A stretch of DNA of 64,000 nucleotides from Streptomyces mobaraensis NBRC 13819 = DSM 40847 (GTDB taxonomy: Bacteria > Actinomycetota > Actinomycetes > Streptomycetales > Streptomycetaceae): the NCBI RefSeq assembly GCF_017916255.1, contig NZ_CP072827.1, forward strand, positions 7,510,086-7,574,085. Reading direction: 5' to 3'. Below the pieces are notes generated by a model that saw nothing but the letters and a program-made list of their open reading frames with translations, did not search any database and had not been told where the DNA came from. The position numbers were made by a program, and so were the translations under genes. How positions within the stretch are numbered: the first letter of the stretch is position 1; every line of letters starts with the position of its first letter. Shown one piece after another: positions 18,761-27,071 of this stretch.

Positions 18761-20055
18761 GGCAGCTCCACCTCCACCACGGTCGGCCCGCCGACCGGGC
18801 TGGTGAACGCCAGGCTCCCGTCCAGGGCCTCCACACGGTGCCGCATCCCGGCCAGCCCGGTACCGCCCGCGCGTCCCGCCCCCTCGGGTGCCCGCTCCCG
18901 GGCACCGCCGCGGCCGTCGTCGTGGACCCGGACGCGCAGGACGTCCCCCGCGCGCCGGATCGTCACCTCCGCCCGGGCGGCCCCGCTGTGCCGGACGACG
19001 TTGGCCAGCGCCTCGGCCACGACGTGGTACGCCGTCGCCGCGGCGGAGGCGGACGGCTGCCCGAGCGGCCCGACGTCGACCCGGCAGGGCACCGCGCACT
19101 CGGCCGCCAGCCCCGCCACGGCTCCGTCCAGCCCCCGCTCCTCCAGAACGGAGGGGAACACGCCGCGCCCCACCGCGCGCAGCTCGGCCAGCGCTTCCTC
19201 GACGGCCGTCTGGGCGCGCTCCAGCTGCCCGTCCGCCCGGCCGGCGTCCCGGACGCCGGCCCGCCGGGCGGTCCCGATCAACAGGGCCGCGCCCACCAGC
19301 CGGTTCTGCACCGTGTCATGCAACGCCCGCTCGATCCGGCGGAGTTCGGCGGCGTGCGCGCGCAGGGCGGCGGCCCTGCTCGCCGTGACCTCGGCGATCC
19401 GCCGCGTCAGATCGACGCTCGGATGCGGGCCGAGCAGCCGGGCCGCCGCCCGCTCCTGCGACCGGGCGAGACGCGGCAGGAGCAGGGCCGTCACGACGCA
19501 CCAGCCCAGCCCCTCCACGCCCACGGCCACCGCCACCGGCCAGCCCTCGGCCCGGAACCCGAGCCCGGAGGTCGCCATGGAGCGGGGGAGCAGCCACCAG
19601 TAGAGCGGGTAGGCGGTCTCCCGCACCACCAGGACCGGCAGCAACAGGCCGAGGAGACCGGCCGGCAGCCCCGAGACGCCATGCCGCAGCGCCCACCGGG
19701 CGTCCCGGCCCGTCGCGGGATCCGCCAGCACGGCCCGGAACCGGGCCACCGGACCGAGCCCGGGCGCGGGCGTCGCATAGGGGGCGACGATCATCCGGCC
19801 CCGGCGGGCCTGCCGTCGGCGCTCGCGCCCGGCGGCGGCACGCAGCGCGCGCGGCACGGTCGGCAGCAGCACCACCCCCACGCCCACGGGGCAGAGGAGG
19901 ACGACCAGCACCGCCCAGGACAGGGCGGCGAGCGCGCCCAGCGCGGTCCCCAGACCACCGGCGAGCCGGCCGAGCGCGGCGACCACGGTCGCGGTCCCGT
20001 TGCGTATCCCGTCGAACGGCAAAGGCCGCCCCAACAAAGCCGTTTGACTGATCAC
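18748..20055 (-). CDS. Membrane sensor histidine kinase (HisKA_3 type), 435 aa
   Basis: I start the gene at the GTG at 20055; the open frame continues upstream without coding character. TACAGT lies six bases before this GTG on the coding strand, so the mRNA may be leaderless. The N-terminal half has about four membrane segments. The dimerisation/phosphoacceptor helix is ELRRIERALHDTVQNRLVGAA with the conserved His, and an HATPase_c domain follows (EALANVVRHSG, DDGRGG, GTGLAGMRHRVEALDG). It is the NarX/DesK-like partner of the downstream response regulator. The stimulus is unknown. Confidence 0.9.
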   Translation of the reverse strand: MISQTALLGRPLPFDGIRNGTATVVAALGRLAGGLGTALGALAALSWAVLVVLLCPVGVGVVLLPTVPRALRAAAGRERRRQARRGRMIVAPYATPAPGLGPVARFRAVLADPATGRDARWALRHGVSGLPAGLLGLLLPVLVVRETAYPLYWWLLPRSMATSGLGFRAEGWPVAVAVGVEGLGWCVVTALLLPRLARSQERAAARLLGPHPSVDLTRRIAEVTASRAAALRAHAAELRRIERALHDTVQNRLVGAALLIGTARRAGVRDAGRADGQLERAQTAVEEALAELRAVGRGVFPSVLEERGLDGAVAGLAAECAVPCRVDVGPLGQPSASAAATAYHVVAEALANVVRHSGAARAEVTIRRAGDVLRVRVHDDGRGGARERAPEGAGRAGGTGLAGMRHRVEALDGSLAFTSPVGGPTVVEVELPCAW

Positions 20056-20283
20056 CCGTGCACTGTAGGCCGGGACGGGCCGCCGTCGACAGGGCGGGGA
20101 AGAGGCGGGGACGGCCGGCCGGCGGGCGGCCGTGCACGGGGTACCGCTGACGGTACCGGGGATCCGGGTGGCCGCCCGAGCGCGCCGCGGCCCTCCCGCG
20201 GCACAGACTGCCGGGACGGACGTCCCCCCGGCGCGCGGACAAGGCGATATGGCAGCCGCGCGCCCCCGACGAAAGGACCCCAC

Positions 20284-21804
20284 ATGTCTTCCGAAACCGC
20301 ACCGGAACCCCGGCGGGGGCCCGCCCCACGCGCCCGGCGGGCACTGCGGACCGCCGCCGCCCTGGGCGCGGTGGCCCTCGCCCTGGCAGGGGGACCCGCG
20401 GGCGCCGTTCCCGACGGGAGCGCCGGCGCCGGCACCCCCGCACCGGCCTGGCGGGACTGCGGGACCAAGGACGGGATGCCGGCCCAGTGCGCCGAACTCC
20501 CCGTCCCCGTCGACCACGCCCGGCCGGACGGCCCGCGCATCCGGCTGAGACTGGAGCGGATCCCCGCCGCCCGCCCGTCGGCCCGGCGGGAACCCCCGAT
20601 CCTCCTCATCCCCGGCGGCCCCGGCCTGGGCATCGCGTACCTGCGGGAGATCGGTCCCCTGATGAAGCTTCAGCGGTGGCGGGAGAACCGCGACGTGGTG
20701 CTGTTCGACCCGCGCGGGGTCGGCGGCAGCGCCGCGATGCGCTGCGACCGGCCCGCACCCGACCGGCCCTCGGCGATCACCTCACAGGCGGCGCTCGACG
20801 CGACGGCCGCCGCGAACCGCGCGTTCGCCGAGAGCTGCCTGCGCCGGACCGGCGAACCGGCGAGGCACCTCTCCGCCGACGACACCGCCCAGGACATCGA
20901 GGTCCTCCGCAAGGCCATCGGGCAGCGCGACGGCCTCGTGGCCTACGCCGGTTCCTACGGCACCGTCTTCGCCGCCGCCTACCTCGACCGCTACCGGCGG
21001 CACCCACCGCGGGCACTGGTCCTCGACGGCCTGGTCGACCACTCGGTGGACCTCCCCGAGTTCGCCGCCCGCAACGCGGCCGGCGTGGAGAACGCCTTCA
21101 CCCGGTTCACCCGCTGGTGCGCGGAGAACAGCGCCTGCGCCCTGCACGGCCGGGACGCCGGAGCCGTCTTCGACCGGCTGGCCGCCGCCCCCTCCCTGCC
21201 CGCCCCCGGCGCCGGCCGGCGGATCACCGGCGACGACGTGCGGAAGGCGGCGGCCCGCCACATGAGCGGCGGGCGACTGGAGGACTACGGCTGGCCCCGC
21301 CTCGCCCGCTCGCTGCGCGCCGCCGCCGACGGCGACGCCTCGGGCTTCGCGCACCCGCTCGGCGGCGACAAGGACGCGGGAACGGAGGGCCTCACCCGGG
21401 CGGTGCTGTGCTCGGACTTCCCCATGCCGTCCCGGTACCGCGCCCTGTCCGAACACACCGACCGCCTCCGCCGCACGGCACCCCGCTTCGGCGCCACGGT
21501 CTTCTGGGACGTCGCCGGAGACTGCGCCGGACACCCGTCACCGGTCACCGATCCGCCGCGCGTGCCCCGGGTCTCCCCGCGCTCCGGAATCCTCCTCGCC
21601 AACAACCTCCACGACCCGGCCACCCCCCTGACCAACGCCCTCGCCGTCCTGCGCCGGCTCCCGCCCACCACCCGGGTCCTGCTGGCCGACGCCGACGGAC
21701 ACGGCGCCGCCTACACCTCACCGTGCGCGAACGAAAAGCTCCTGCGTTACCTGAACGACCCGGCCGGGCAGCCGCCGTACACCGTCTGCTCCGCGGAGAG
21801 CTGA
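20284..21804 (+). CDS. Secreted alpha/beta hydrolase, tripeptidyl-aminopeptidase-like, 506 aa
   Basis: GAAAGGA precedes the ATG. An Arg-rich N-terminus and hydrophobic stretch end near residue 42 (AGAVP), giving an export signal that could be Tat or Sec. The body matches the Streptomyces TAP/SlpD-E family: LLIPGGPGLG oxyanion loop, FDPRGVGGS, nucleophile Ser in YAGSYGT, Asp in NNLHDPATPL and His in DADGHGA. Cys residues near the C-terminus fit an extracellular enzyme. Likely role: removal of N-terminal peptides or ester hydrolysis outside the cell. Confidence 0.88.
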   Translation: MSSETAPEPRRGPAPRARRALRTAAALGAVALALAGGPAGAVPDGSAGAGTPAPAWRDCGTKDGMPAQCAELPVPVDHARPDGPRIRLRLERIPAARPSARREPPILLIPGGPGLGIAYLREIGPLMKLQRWRENRDVVLFDPRGVGGSAAMRCDRPAPDRPSAITSQAALDATAAANRAFAESCLRRTGEPARHLSADDTAQDIEVLRKAIGQRDGLVAYAGSYGTVFAAAYLDRYRRHPPRALVLDGLVDHSVDLPEFAARNAAGVENAFTRFTRWCAENSACALHGRDAGAVFDRLAAAPSLPAPGAGRRITGDDVRKAAARHMSGGRLEDYGWPRLARSLRAAADGDASGFAHPLGGDKDAGTEGLTRAVLCSDFPMPSRYRALSEHTDRLRRTAPRFGATVFWDVAGDCAGHPSPVTDPPRVPRVSPRSGILLANNLHDPATPLTNALAVLRRLPPTTRVLLADADGHGAAYTSPCANEKLLRYLNDPAGQPPYTVCSAES

Positions 21805-21812
21805 CGGGGACC

Positions 21813-21846
21813 GGAGGGGTGGCCGCCGGCCGTCGGCCACCCCTCC
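21813..21846. terminator. 12-bp hairpin between convergent genes
   Basis: GGAGGGGTGGCC and GGCCACCCCTCC form a perfect stem around a 10-base loop. It sits between the ends of the hydrolase gene (+) and the trefoil-like gene (-) and can end both transcripts. Confidence 0.8.
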
Positions 21847-21862
21847 GCGTCCCCCTACCGGG

Positions 21863-22309
21863 TCACTCCTCGCCGAGCGGCCGAATGAACTCCAGGGTCC
21901 AGGTCTCCTGGAACTCCGGCTGCGGCGCCGTGAGTTGGATCTGCGCGCCGCGGTGGCCGGCGCGCAGGGCGAGGCCCTTGTCGGAGAGGATCTTCACCCC
22001 GCCGATGACGCGCTCGAACGTGAACTGCGCCCACTCCGGACGGGGAGCGGCGTTCACCCACAACTTGTCCTCCTGGACCACGAGGCCGGCCTCCCCGTGA
22101 TACGCCAGGTGGATCACATAGGGCGCGCCCGGCACGGGCTCGGCGGGCTCGACGGCCCACTCCTGCTCGATCGGGAGCGGGTTCAGCCGGTCGGTGATGA
22201 CGGGAGCGCCGTGCTTGAGGGCGTGCTCGGTGGCGGTCAGCAGGGACGTCGGGCCGATGATGTGGGCGTGGACCTTGTAGATTCCGGGTTTCACCGGGAT
22301 GGGAGCCAT
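21863..22309 (-). CDS. Small protein, possible beta-trefoil (I66-type) inhibitor, 148 aa
   Basis: The ATG at 22309 follows AGAGAGGAAC on the coding strand. The protein is all-beta in pattern, with no signal peptide or Cys: strands such as GIYKVHAHIIG, YVIHLAYHGEAGLVVQEDKLWVN and GLALRAGHRGAQIQLT, ending with WTLEFIRPL. The GLVV/WVN and W-x-L spacing recalls the beta-trefoil serine protease inhibitors of MEROPS family I66, which also occur in Streptomyces. I cannot confirm this by eye. It faces a secreted peptidase-like gene across a shared terminator. Confidence 0.5.
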   Translation of the reverse strand: MAPIPVKPGIYKVHAHIIGPTSLLTATEHALKHGAPVITDRLNPLPIEQEWAVEPAEPVPGAPYVIHLAYHGEAGLVVQEDKLWVNAAPRPEWAQFTFERVIGGVKILSDKGLALRAGHRGAQIQLTAPQPEFQETWTLEFIRPLGEE

Positions 22310-22502
22310 GGCGGGGTTCCTCTCTCGCGGTCCGTGCGCCGACGGCCGGTCGCCGCCGGGCGCGTCCCCCCATCTCACGGTGTCCGGGCGCCCGACACAG
22401 CGCCGGATGCGGCCAAGCCGAGAACGCACGAAACCGATCGGTCACCTTTGCGAACATCGTCCCCGTGAGCGCGAACGGCGGACGGACGGGTGGCCTTTTC
22501 CG

Positions 22503-22937
22503 TCACCCGGTGGCCGACACGCCCTCGACGGTCGACAGCACCGACGGCGAGGGGGCCACCCGGGACGGACGCGGACCGGCCGCTCCGAAGAGGACCCGGA
22601 AATCCCGCTCCGTGCGCTCCCTGCCGGCGTCTTGCCCACGTGCGGCTCGTTCCGCGCGGGACGACGGCGTCGACGACGAGGACCCGGCCGCCCGGCCGCA
22701 TCCCGGCACCGCGACGGGCACGCTCTCCGTCCCGGACATCGCGGCCGTCCCGCCGTGGAACACGGCGGCCGTCTCGCCGGCACGCGCGAAATGATCGAAG
22801 AACGGCACGCCGATGGCATGGCCGAAAACGATCCGCCGTCCTCCGGACAGCGGGTCACCTCCCCCGCTGGCCGCCACACCGTCGGATCGGTGAGCACCGG
22901 CACCGCCGACCGTACGGACACGGGCATCACGCACCAC
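22503..22937 (-). pseudogene. O-methyltransferase remnant, cut by IS110 copy 2
   Basis: Pieces of a plant-type SAM-dependent O-methyltransferase occur in different frames: VPFFDHFARAGETAAVFHGG (helix before the SAM domain), MRPGGRVLVVDAVVPRG in a second frame, and RERTERDFRVLFGAAG...VLSTVEGV at the C-terminus back in the first. The SAM-binding core between them is missing. The N-terminal side stops at the IS border (22938). So it has lost its start, its core and its frame. It is the end of the cargo carried between the two IS copies. Confidence 0.65.
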
Positions 22938-23211
22938 GCCCCGTTACCTTTTCCGTGGCCCCGCAACGGGGCGCCTGGCCCCCGGGCTCGGTATGGCTGT
23001 GTGCCCCCTGTCGAAGTACATGACCTGGGGGGTGTTGCCGCCGGGCTTCGGGGCACCGCTTGACCGCTGATGAGGGGCCTGACGACCACTCTGGTTCGGC
23101 GCAATGCCGGACCGCTTCACGGGTGGCATGTCTGCGTAACGTGGTTGCCGGCGTGTGGTGCCGCAGGGACGGCCGGGAGTTGGGGAGACGAGTGGCGAGG
23201 GGCACGCGCAC
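22938..23211 (+). ncRNA. Candidate bridge RNA region of IS110 copy 2
   Basis: Identical 274-base leader to that at 13203-13476. The assignment has the same basis: position in an IS110 element, hairpins and no ORF. Two identical leaders beside different flanks offer a natural test of any guide-target match. Confidence 0.35.
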
Positions 23212-24426
23212 ATGGTCGACACGACCGCGACAGATCTCTTCCTCGGCCTGGACCTGGGCAAGGAGTTCCACCACGCCCACGGCCGGACCGGGGACGGCAG
23301 GACCGTGCACGACAAGCGGCTGCCCAACACCGAGCCGAAACTGCTGGAGCTGTTCACCAAGCTGGTGGCGAAGTTCGGTACCGTCCTGGTGATCGTGGAC
23401 CAGGTCGCCAACATCGGCGCGCTGCCGCTGACGGTGGCCCGCGCGAGCGGGTGCCGGGTGGCCTACCTGCCGGGACTGTCGATGCGGCGGGCCGCCGACC
23501 TGCATCCCGGTGAGGCCAAGACAGACGCCCGCGACGCGTTCGTGATCGCCGAGACCGCCCGGACCATGCCGCACACCTTGCGCGCGGTGGACCGTGACGA
23601 CGAGGTACTGGCCGAGCTGACCATGCTCACCGGCTACGACAACGACCTGGCCGGCGAGGTGAACCGCACCACCAACCGGCTGCGCGGCCTGCTCTCCCAG
23701 ATCCACCCCTCCCTGGAACGCGTGCTCGGCCCGCGCCTGGCCTACCCCTACGTCCAAGCCCTCCTGGCCCGGCACGGCTCCCCGGCGAAGCTGAAGAGAC
23801 TCGGCCGGGCCCGCTGCGAGGCCCTGCTCAAAGCGCACGGCTCGCGCAAGGCGAAGCAGCTGGCCGGGGAGATCTCCGACGCGCTGGCCGAGCAGACTCT
23901 CGTCGTTCCCGGCACCGAGGCGTCCGCGCTGATCGTTCCGGGCCTGGCCGCTCAGCTCGCCGCCGCCCACACCCAGCGACAGGCCACCGAGCAGGAGATC
24001 GCCGCCCTGCTGGAGGCCCTCCCTCTTTTCCACCTCCTGACGTCCCTGCCCGGCATGGGCGTCAGGACCACCGCCGCGGTGATCGTCGCGATCGGTGACG
24101 GCACCGGCTTCCCCACCGCCGGACACCTCGCCTCCTACGCCGGACTCGCCCCCGCAACGAAGTCCTCGGGCACCTCCATCCGCGGCGAGCACGCTCCCCA
24201 CCGCGGCAACCGGCTCCTCAAACGCGCCCTGTTCCAGGCCGCGTTCGCCGCGACCGGCTGCAAGAGCGACCCGTCCTCGCGGATCTACTACGACCGCCAG
24301 CGAACCCGCGGCAAGACTCACACCCAGGCGATCCTCCGCCTGGCCCGGCAACGCGTGAACGTCATCCACGCGATGATCCGCAACGGCACCCTCTACGAAC
24401 CCCGCGCCCTCGACCTCGCTGCCTGA
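23212..24426 (+). CDS. IS110-family DEDD transposase, 404 aa (identical to copy 1)
   Basis: The translation equals that of 13477-14691 residue for residue, with the same start context and catalytic motifs. The frame is intact, so this copy should also be active. Confidence 0.95.
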   Translation: MVDTTATDLFLGLDLGKEFHHAHGRTGDGRTVHDKRLPNTEPKLLELFTKLVAKFGTVLVIVDQVANIGALPLTVARASGCRVAYLPGLSMRRAADLHPGEAKTDARDAFVIAETARTMPHTLRAVDRDDEVLAELTMLTGYDNDLAGEVNRTTNRLRGLLSQIHPSLERVLGPRLAYPYVQALLARHGSPAKLKRLGRARCEALLKAHGSRKAKQLAGEISDALAEQTLVVPGTEASALIVPGLAAQLAAAHTQRQATEQEIAALLEALPLFHLLTSLPGMGVRTTAAVIVAIGDGTGFPTAGHLASYAGLAPATKSSGTSIRGEHAPHRGNRLLKRALFQAAFAATGCKSDPSSRIYYDRQRTRGKTHTQAILRLARQRVNVIHAMIRNGTLYEPRALDLAA

Positions 24427-24713
24427 CACCCACCCCACCCCCTGCCTCTTCCAGCCCGCTCCATCCCGTCACCGGCACGGCCACCCCCGCCACGCCGGCC
24501 ACCGCCCTGCCCGCACCGCACCCGAGCCGCCGGGAACATCCCGCTTCGCGGGACGTTCCCGAAAACCAGCACGAACCCCTACGAACCAGCCCCGCCAGGG
24601 TTGACGAAACAGATAGGGGCACCCCCCCACGGCCAGGGCGCCCCCCCCGCCGAAGGACCGGATCACGACGAAGGCCCGGATCACCACGCCTCCGGATCCC
24701 GTACGTTCGCCCC

Positions 24714-25196
24714 ATGCCGCGCCACCCGAACCGACCCCGCCGCCTGGTCGCCGACGGCCGGTCGTACCTGTGGACGCTCCGCCACAGCCATCGCGCGCCG
24801 GGCGGCGGCGGCTCGCCGGGCTGCCGTCAGACCCTCACGCTGTACCCGCAGCCGGCCGGTACCGGCGGTGCGCTGCGGGTCGTCTTCGCCGAGGGCCCCG
24901 GCCGGTACGTCCCCGGCGGGGCGCCGCTGGGCTCCGGGGACGTGGGGCATGTCCGGGGCGCCTCCCTCAACCTGCACGAACCGGGTGCCGTCCGCGCCCT
25001 GTTGGACGCGGCGACGGTCCGCGGGTGGCGGCCGGGGGAGCGGCGGGCGGTGACGGTCGACGGCTGGTCGCTGCTGGACGCGGCGGCCGCCGCGTCCAGC
25101 AGCGACCAGCCGGGGGGACGGCGATGCAGGACTGTCAGTGCCGACGGGTACGGTGGGTGGTGCCATCGAGATCACCACACCAGGGGGGAGCCATGA
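24714..25196 (+). CDS. Hypothetical protein, 160 aa
   Basis: Residues 1-110 have a protein-like pattern (LVADGRSYLWTLRH, a beta-rich middle with LRVVFAEGPGRYVPGG, and AVRALLDAATVRGWRPGERR). The last 30 residues are Ser/Gly-rich and less convincing. There is no ribosome site. TACGTT stands six bases before the ATG, which fits a -10 and a leaderless mRNA. It overlaps the next gene by ATGA. I do not recognise the family. Confidence 0.6.
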   Translation: MPRHPNRPRRLVADGRSYLWTLRHSHRAPGGGGSPGCRQTLTLYPQPAGTGGALRVVFAEGPGRYVPGGAPLGSGDVGHVRGASLNLHEPGAVRALLDAATVRGWRPGERRAVTVDGWSLLDAAAAASSSDQPGGRRCRTVSADGYGGWCHRDHHTRGEP

Positions 25197-25852
25197 CCGC
25201 GGAACCGAAGGTGCCGTCCCGGGCAACCGCGGGCGGTGAAGCGCCCGTTCCCACGCCGGCCGAGGACCCGGCCGCGATCCTCGCGGAGCAGCAGGCCCTG
25301 CAGGCCGAGGCCGACGAAGCGGTCGGCGACCTGGGGCTGGCCGGACTGCTGGCGAAGTGCGGCGAGCCCGTGCGCGTGGGCAGTTCGGCGCTGGGGCTGA
25401 TGGTGCGCCGGGACATCGACATCACCGTGGTCTGCCCGGACCTGGGCGCGGGCGCCCCCAAGGCCGTCGCGGACATCGGCGCCGCGCTGGCGGTGCACGA
25501 CAGGGTCCGGCAGGTCCGCTTCCGCGACGACACCGGCCACTGGAACACCGACCCGATGTACCCGGACGGCCTCTACCTGGGCGTGGAGTACCGCTCGGCG
25601 GCCGGCCGGGAGTGGACGCTCGACATCTGGTTCGTCGACGAGCCCGACCGCCAGCCCGACCTCGCGCACGTCCGCGCCCTGCCGCCACGGCTGACCGACG
25701 CGCACCGCGTCCGTATCCTCCGGATCAAGCGGGCGCTCGCCGCGCGGCCCGGGGACGGCACCCCCGGTTACGACGTCTACCGCGCGGTCCTCGACCACGA
25801 GGTCACGACGCCCGAGGAGTTCGACGCCTGGCGCACCGGCACGGCCGGGTGA
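25193..25852 (+). CDS. Nucleotidyltransferase-fold protein, 219 aa
   Basis: AGGGGGGAG precedes the ATG, which overlaps the previous stop. After an acidic, Ala-rich N-terminus, residues 63-82 (VGSSALGLMVRRDIDITVVC) carry the Gly-Ser and Asp-x-Asp signature of the Pol-beta-like nucleotidyltransferase fold, and the third acidic residue may lie in LDIWFVDEPD. The C-terminal helices end in DVYRAVLDHEVTTPEEFDAW. Proteins of this type include antibiotic nucleotidyltransferases and toxin-antitoxin NTases. The gene ends 67 bases from the pum cluster with a terminator between, so it is probably not part of it. Confidence 0.72.
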   Translation: MTAEPKVPSRATAGGEAPVPTPAEDPAAILAEQQALQAEADEAVGDLGLAGLLAKCGEPVRVGSSALGLMVRRDIDITVVCPDLGAGAPKAVADIGAALAVHDRVRQVRFRDDTGHWNTDPMYPDGLYLGVEYRSAAGREWTLDIWFVDEPDRQPDLAHVRALPPRLTDAHRVRILRIKRALAARPGDGTPGYDVYRAVLDHEVTTPEEFDAWRTGTAG

Positions 25853-25853
25853 C

Positions 25854-25892
25854 CGTGGGAGGAGGCACAACGGGCGTACGCCCCCTCCCACG
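25854..25892. terminator. Hairpin between convergent NTase and pumN genes
   Basis: CGTGGGAGG-A-GGC pairs with GCC-C-CCTCCCACG (one mismatch) around a 13-base loop. It closes the plus-strand NTase operon and the long minus-strand pum operon. Confidence 0.7.
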
Positions 25893-25919
25893 TGCTCACG
25901 CCCGCCGCACCGCGCCGGG

Positions 25920-27071
25920 TCAGACGGCCGGGGCGACGGGGGTGTACTCCAGCCGCGGGAAGTAGTCCTCCATCGTGCCCTCCCGGCGCACGTCCCACGT
26001 CGCGCAGTGCAGCGACCCGCCGTACTCGAAGACGTCCCGGAACGGCACCGGAAGCACCTCGAAACCCAGCTTGTCCAGCAGGTCGTGCAGCGGCTTCTCC
26101 CGCTCCTCGCAGACGACCGTGCTCGGGGAGACGCTGAGCACGTTCATCGACAGCCACTTGGAGGACTGGCAGTAGCGCGGCATCTCGTCGTTCGCGGACG
26201 TCGGCTGCGGCGCCTCGACCAGCTCCCAGCCGTTGTCGTGGAACATCCGCTCCTCGCCCTCCCGCAGCGGCCGCTCCGGATTGGTGAGCACCAGCCCCGG
26301 ACGCAGCGGTACGAAGGTGCAGTCGATGTGGGAGGGGAAGAAGTCGAGCGGGAAGTGCACCGGGTGCACCCGGAAGCCCCGCGGCTCCAGATGGCGCCTG
26401 AGCCAGTGGATGCCGGCCCGGTTGGTGGTCATCGACTCCTGCACCAGGACGTCACGGCCGAAGCGGCTCATGTCGGCGGCGTCGAAGACCACTTCGTCCT
26501 GGGTGACGCAGAACTCCGAGTTGTGCATCTCGGCGTGGCGCTTCTCCAGCGGCCACTCCCAGAAGTCCTCCCGGTACATGGCGTCGGCCATGGACGGCTT
26601 GGGCGCGACCGTCCACGCGACGCGGGGATCGGCGTTCCAGTACGAGTAGACCAGCTTCCGGTACGCCTGGTACTCGAAGTAGCGGGCCCGCCGCGACATG
26701 GTGGCCTCGACGATCTCGTTGCCCAACGTGATCATCACGTCGCGCGGGCACACCACGCAGTACTGGTTGGCCACTTCGAACGTCGGCGTCTTCAGCGGGC
26801 GCGTGAGGTCGAGGGCGTCCGGGCGGCGCACCGTGACGCCCTGCCCCTGGAGCACCCGCACCAGGCCGTCCAGCTGCTCGTTGGCCCGGTCGACCATCTC
26901 GGCCGGCTTCGGGCCGGTGGGGAAGGGCTCGTCCGAGTCGCGCAGCGCCGGACGGTAGCCGGGTTCGGCCGGCTCGAAGCAGGCGCGGTCGGCGACGCCG
27001 ACGATGATCTCCCGCAACGGGTCCCATTCGTTCCAGGAGTTGACCAGGGGAAGGGGAGTGGAGTGATTCAT
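25920..27071 (-). CDS. pumN: Amidinotransferase, PumN-like (makes guanidinoacetate), 383 aa
   Basis: A member of the glycine/inosamine amidinotransferase family. It starts PLVNSWNEWDPLREIIVGVAD and contains the active-site segment GSLHCATWDVRR with catalytic Cys, His in FPSHIDCTF, and acidic partners before it (VVFDAADMSRF). The expected reaction moves an amidino group from Arg to Gly, giving guanidinoacetate, the formamidinylated Gly of pseudouridimycin. I chose the ATG at 27071, which overlaps the stop of the upstream ligase gene (ATGA), with GAAAGG before it. It is the last gene of the minus-strand operon. The symbol comes from function and from cluster order matching pumN-pumE. Confidence 0.85.
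   Translation of the reverse strand: MNHSTPLPLVNSWNEWDPLREIIVGVADRACFEPAEPGYRPALRDSDEPFPTGPKPAEMVDRANEQLDGLVRVLQGQGVTVRRPDALDLTRPLKTPTFEVANQYCVVCPRDVMITLGNEIVEATMSRRARYFEYQAYRKLVYSYWNADPRVAWTVAPKPSMADAMYREDFWEWPLEKRHAEMHNSEFCVTQDEVVFDAADMSRFGRDVLVQESMTTNRAGIHWLRRHLEPRGFRVHPVHFPLDFFPSHIDCTFVPLRPGLVLTNPERPLREGEERMFHDNGWELVEAPQPTSANDEMPRYCQSSKWLSMNVLSVSPSTVVCEEREKPLHDLLDKLGFEVLPVPFRDVFEYGGSLHCATWDVRREGTMEDYFPRLEYTPVAPAV

Larger units (their letters stand above)
22938..24628 (+). mobile_element. IS110-family insertion sequence, copy 2
   Basis: Same 1691 bases and same orientation as copy 1 at 13203. The left flank is an O-methyltransferase fragment and the right flank an unrelated coding-like stretch. 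With copy 1 it forms direct repeats around 8044 bases, which homologous recombination could delete or circularise. Confidence 0.88.
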
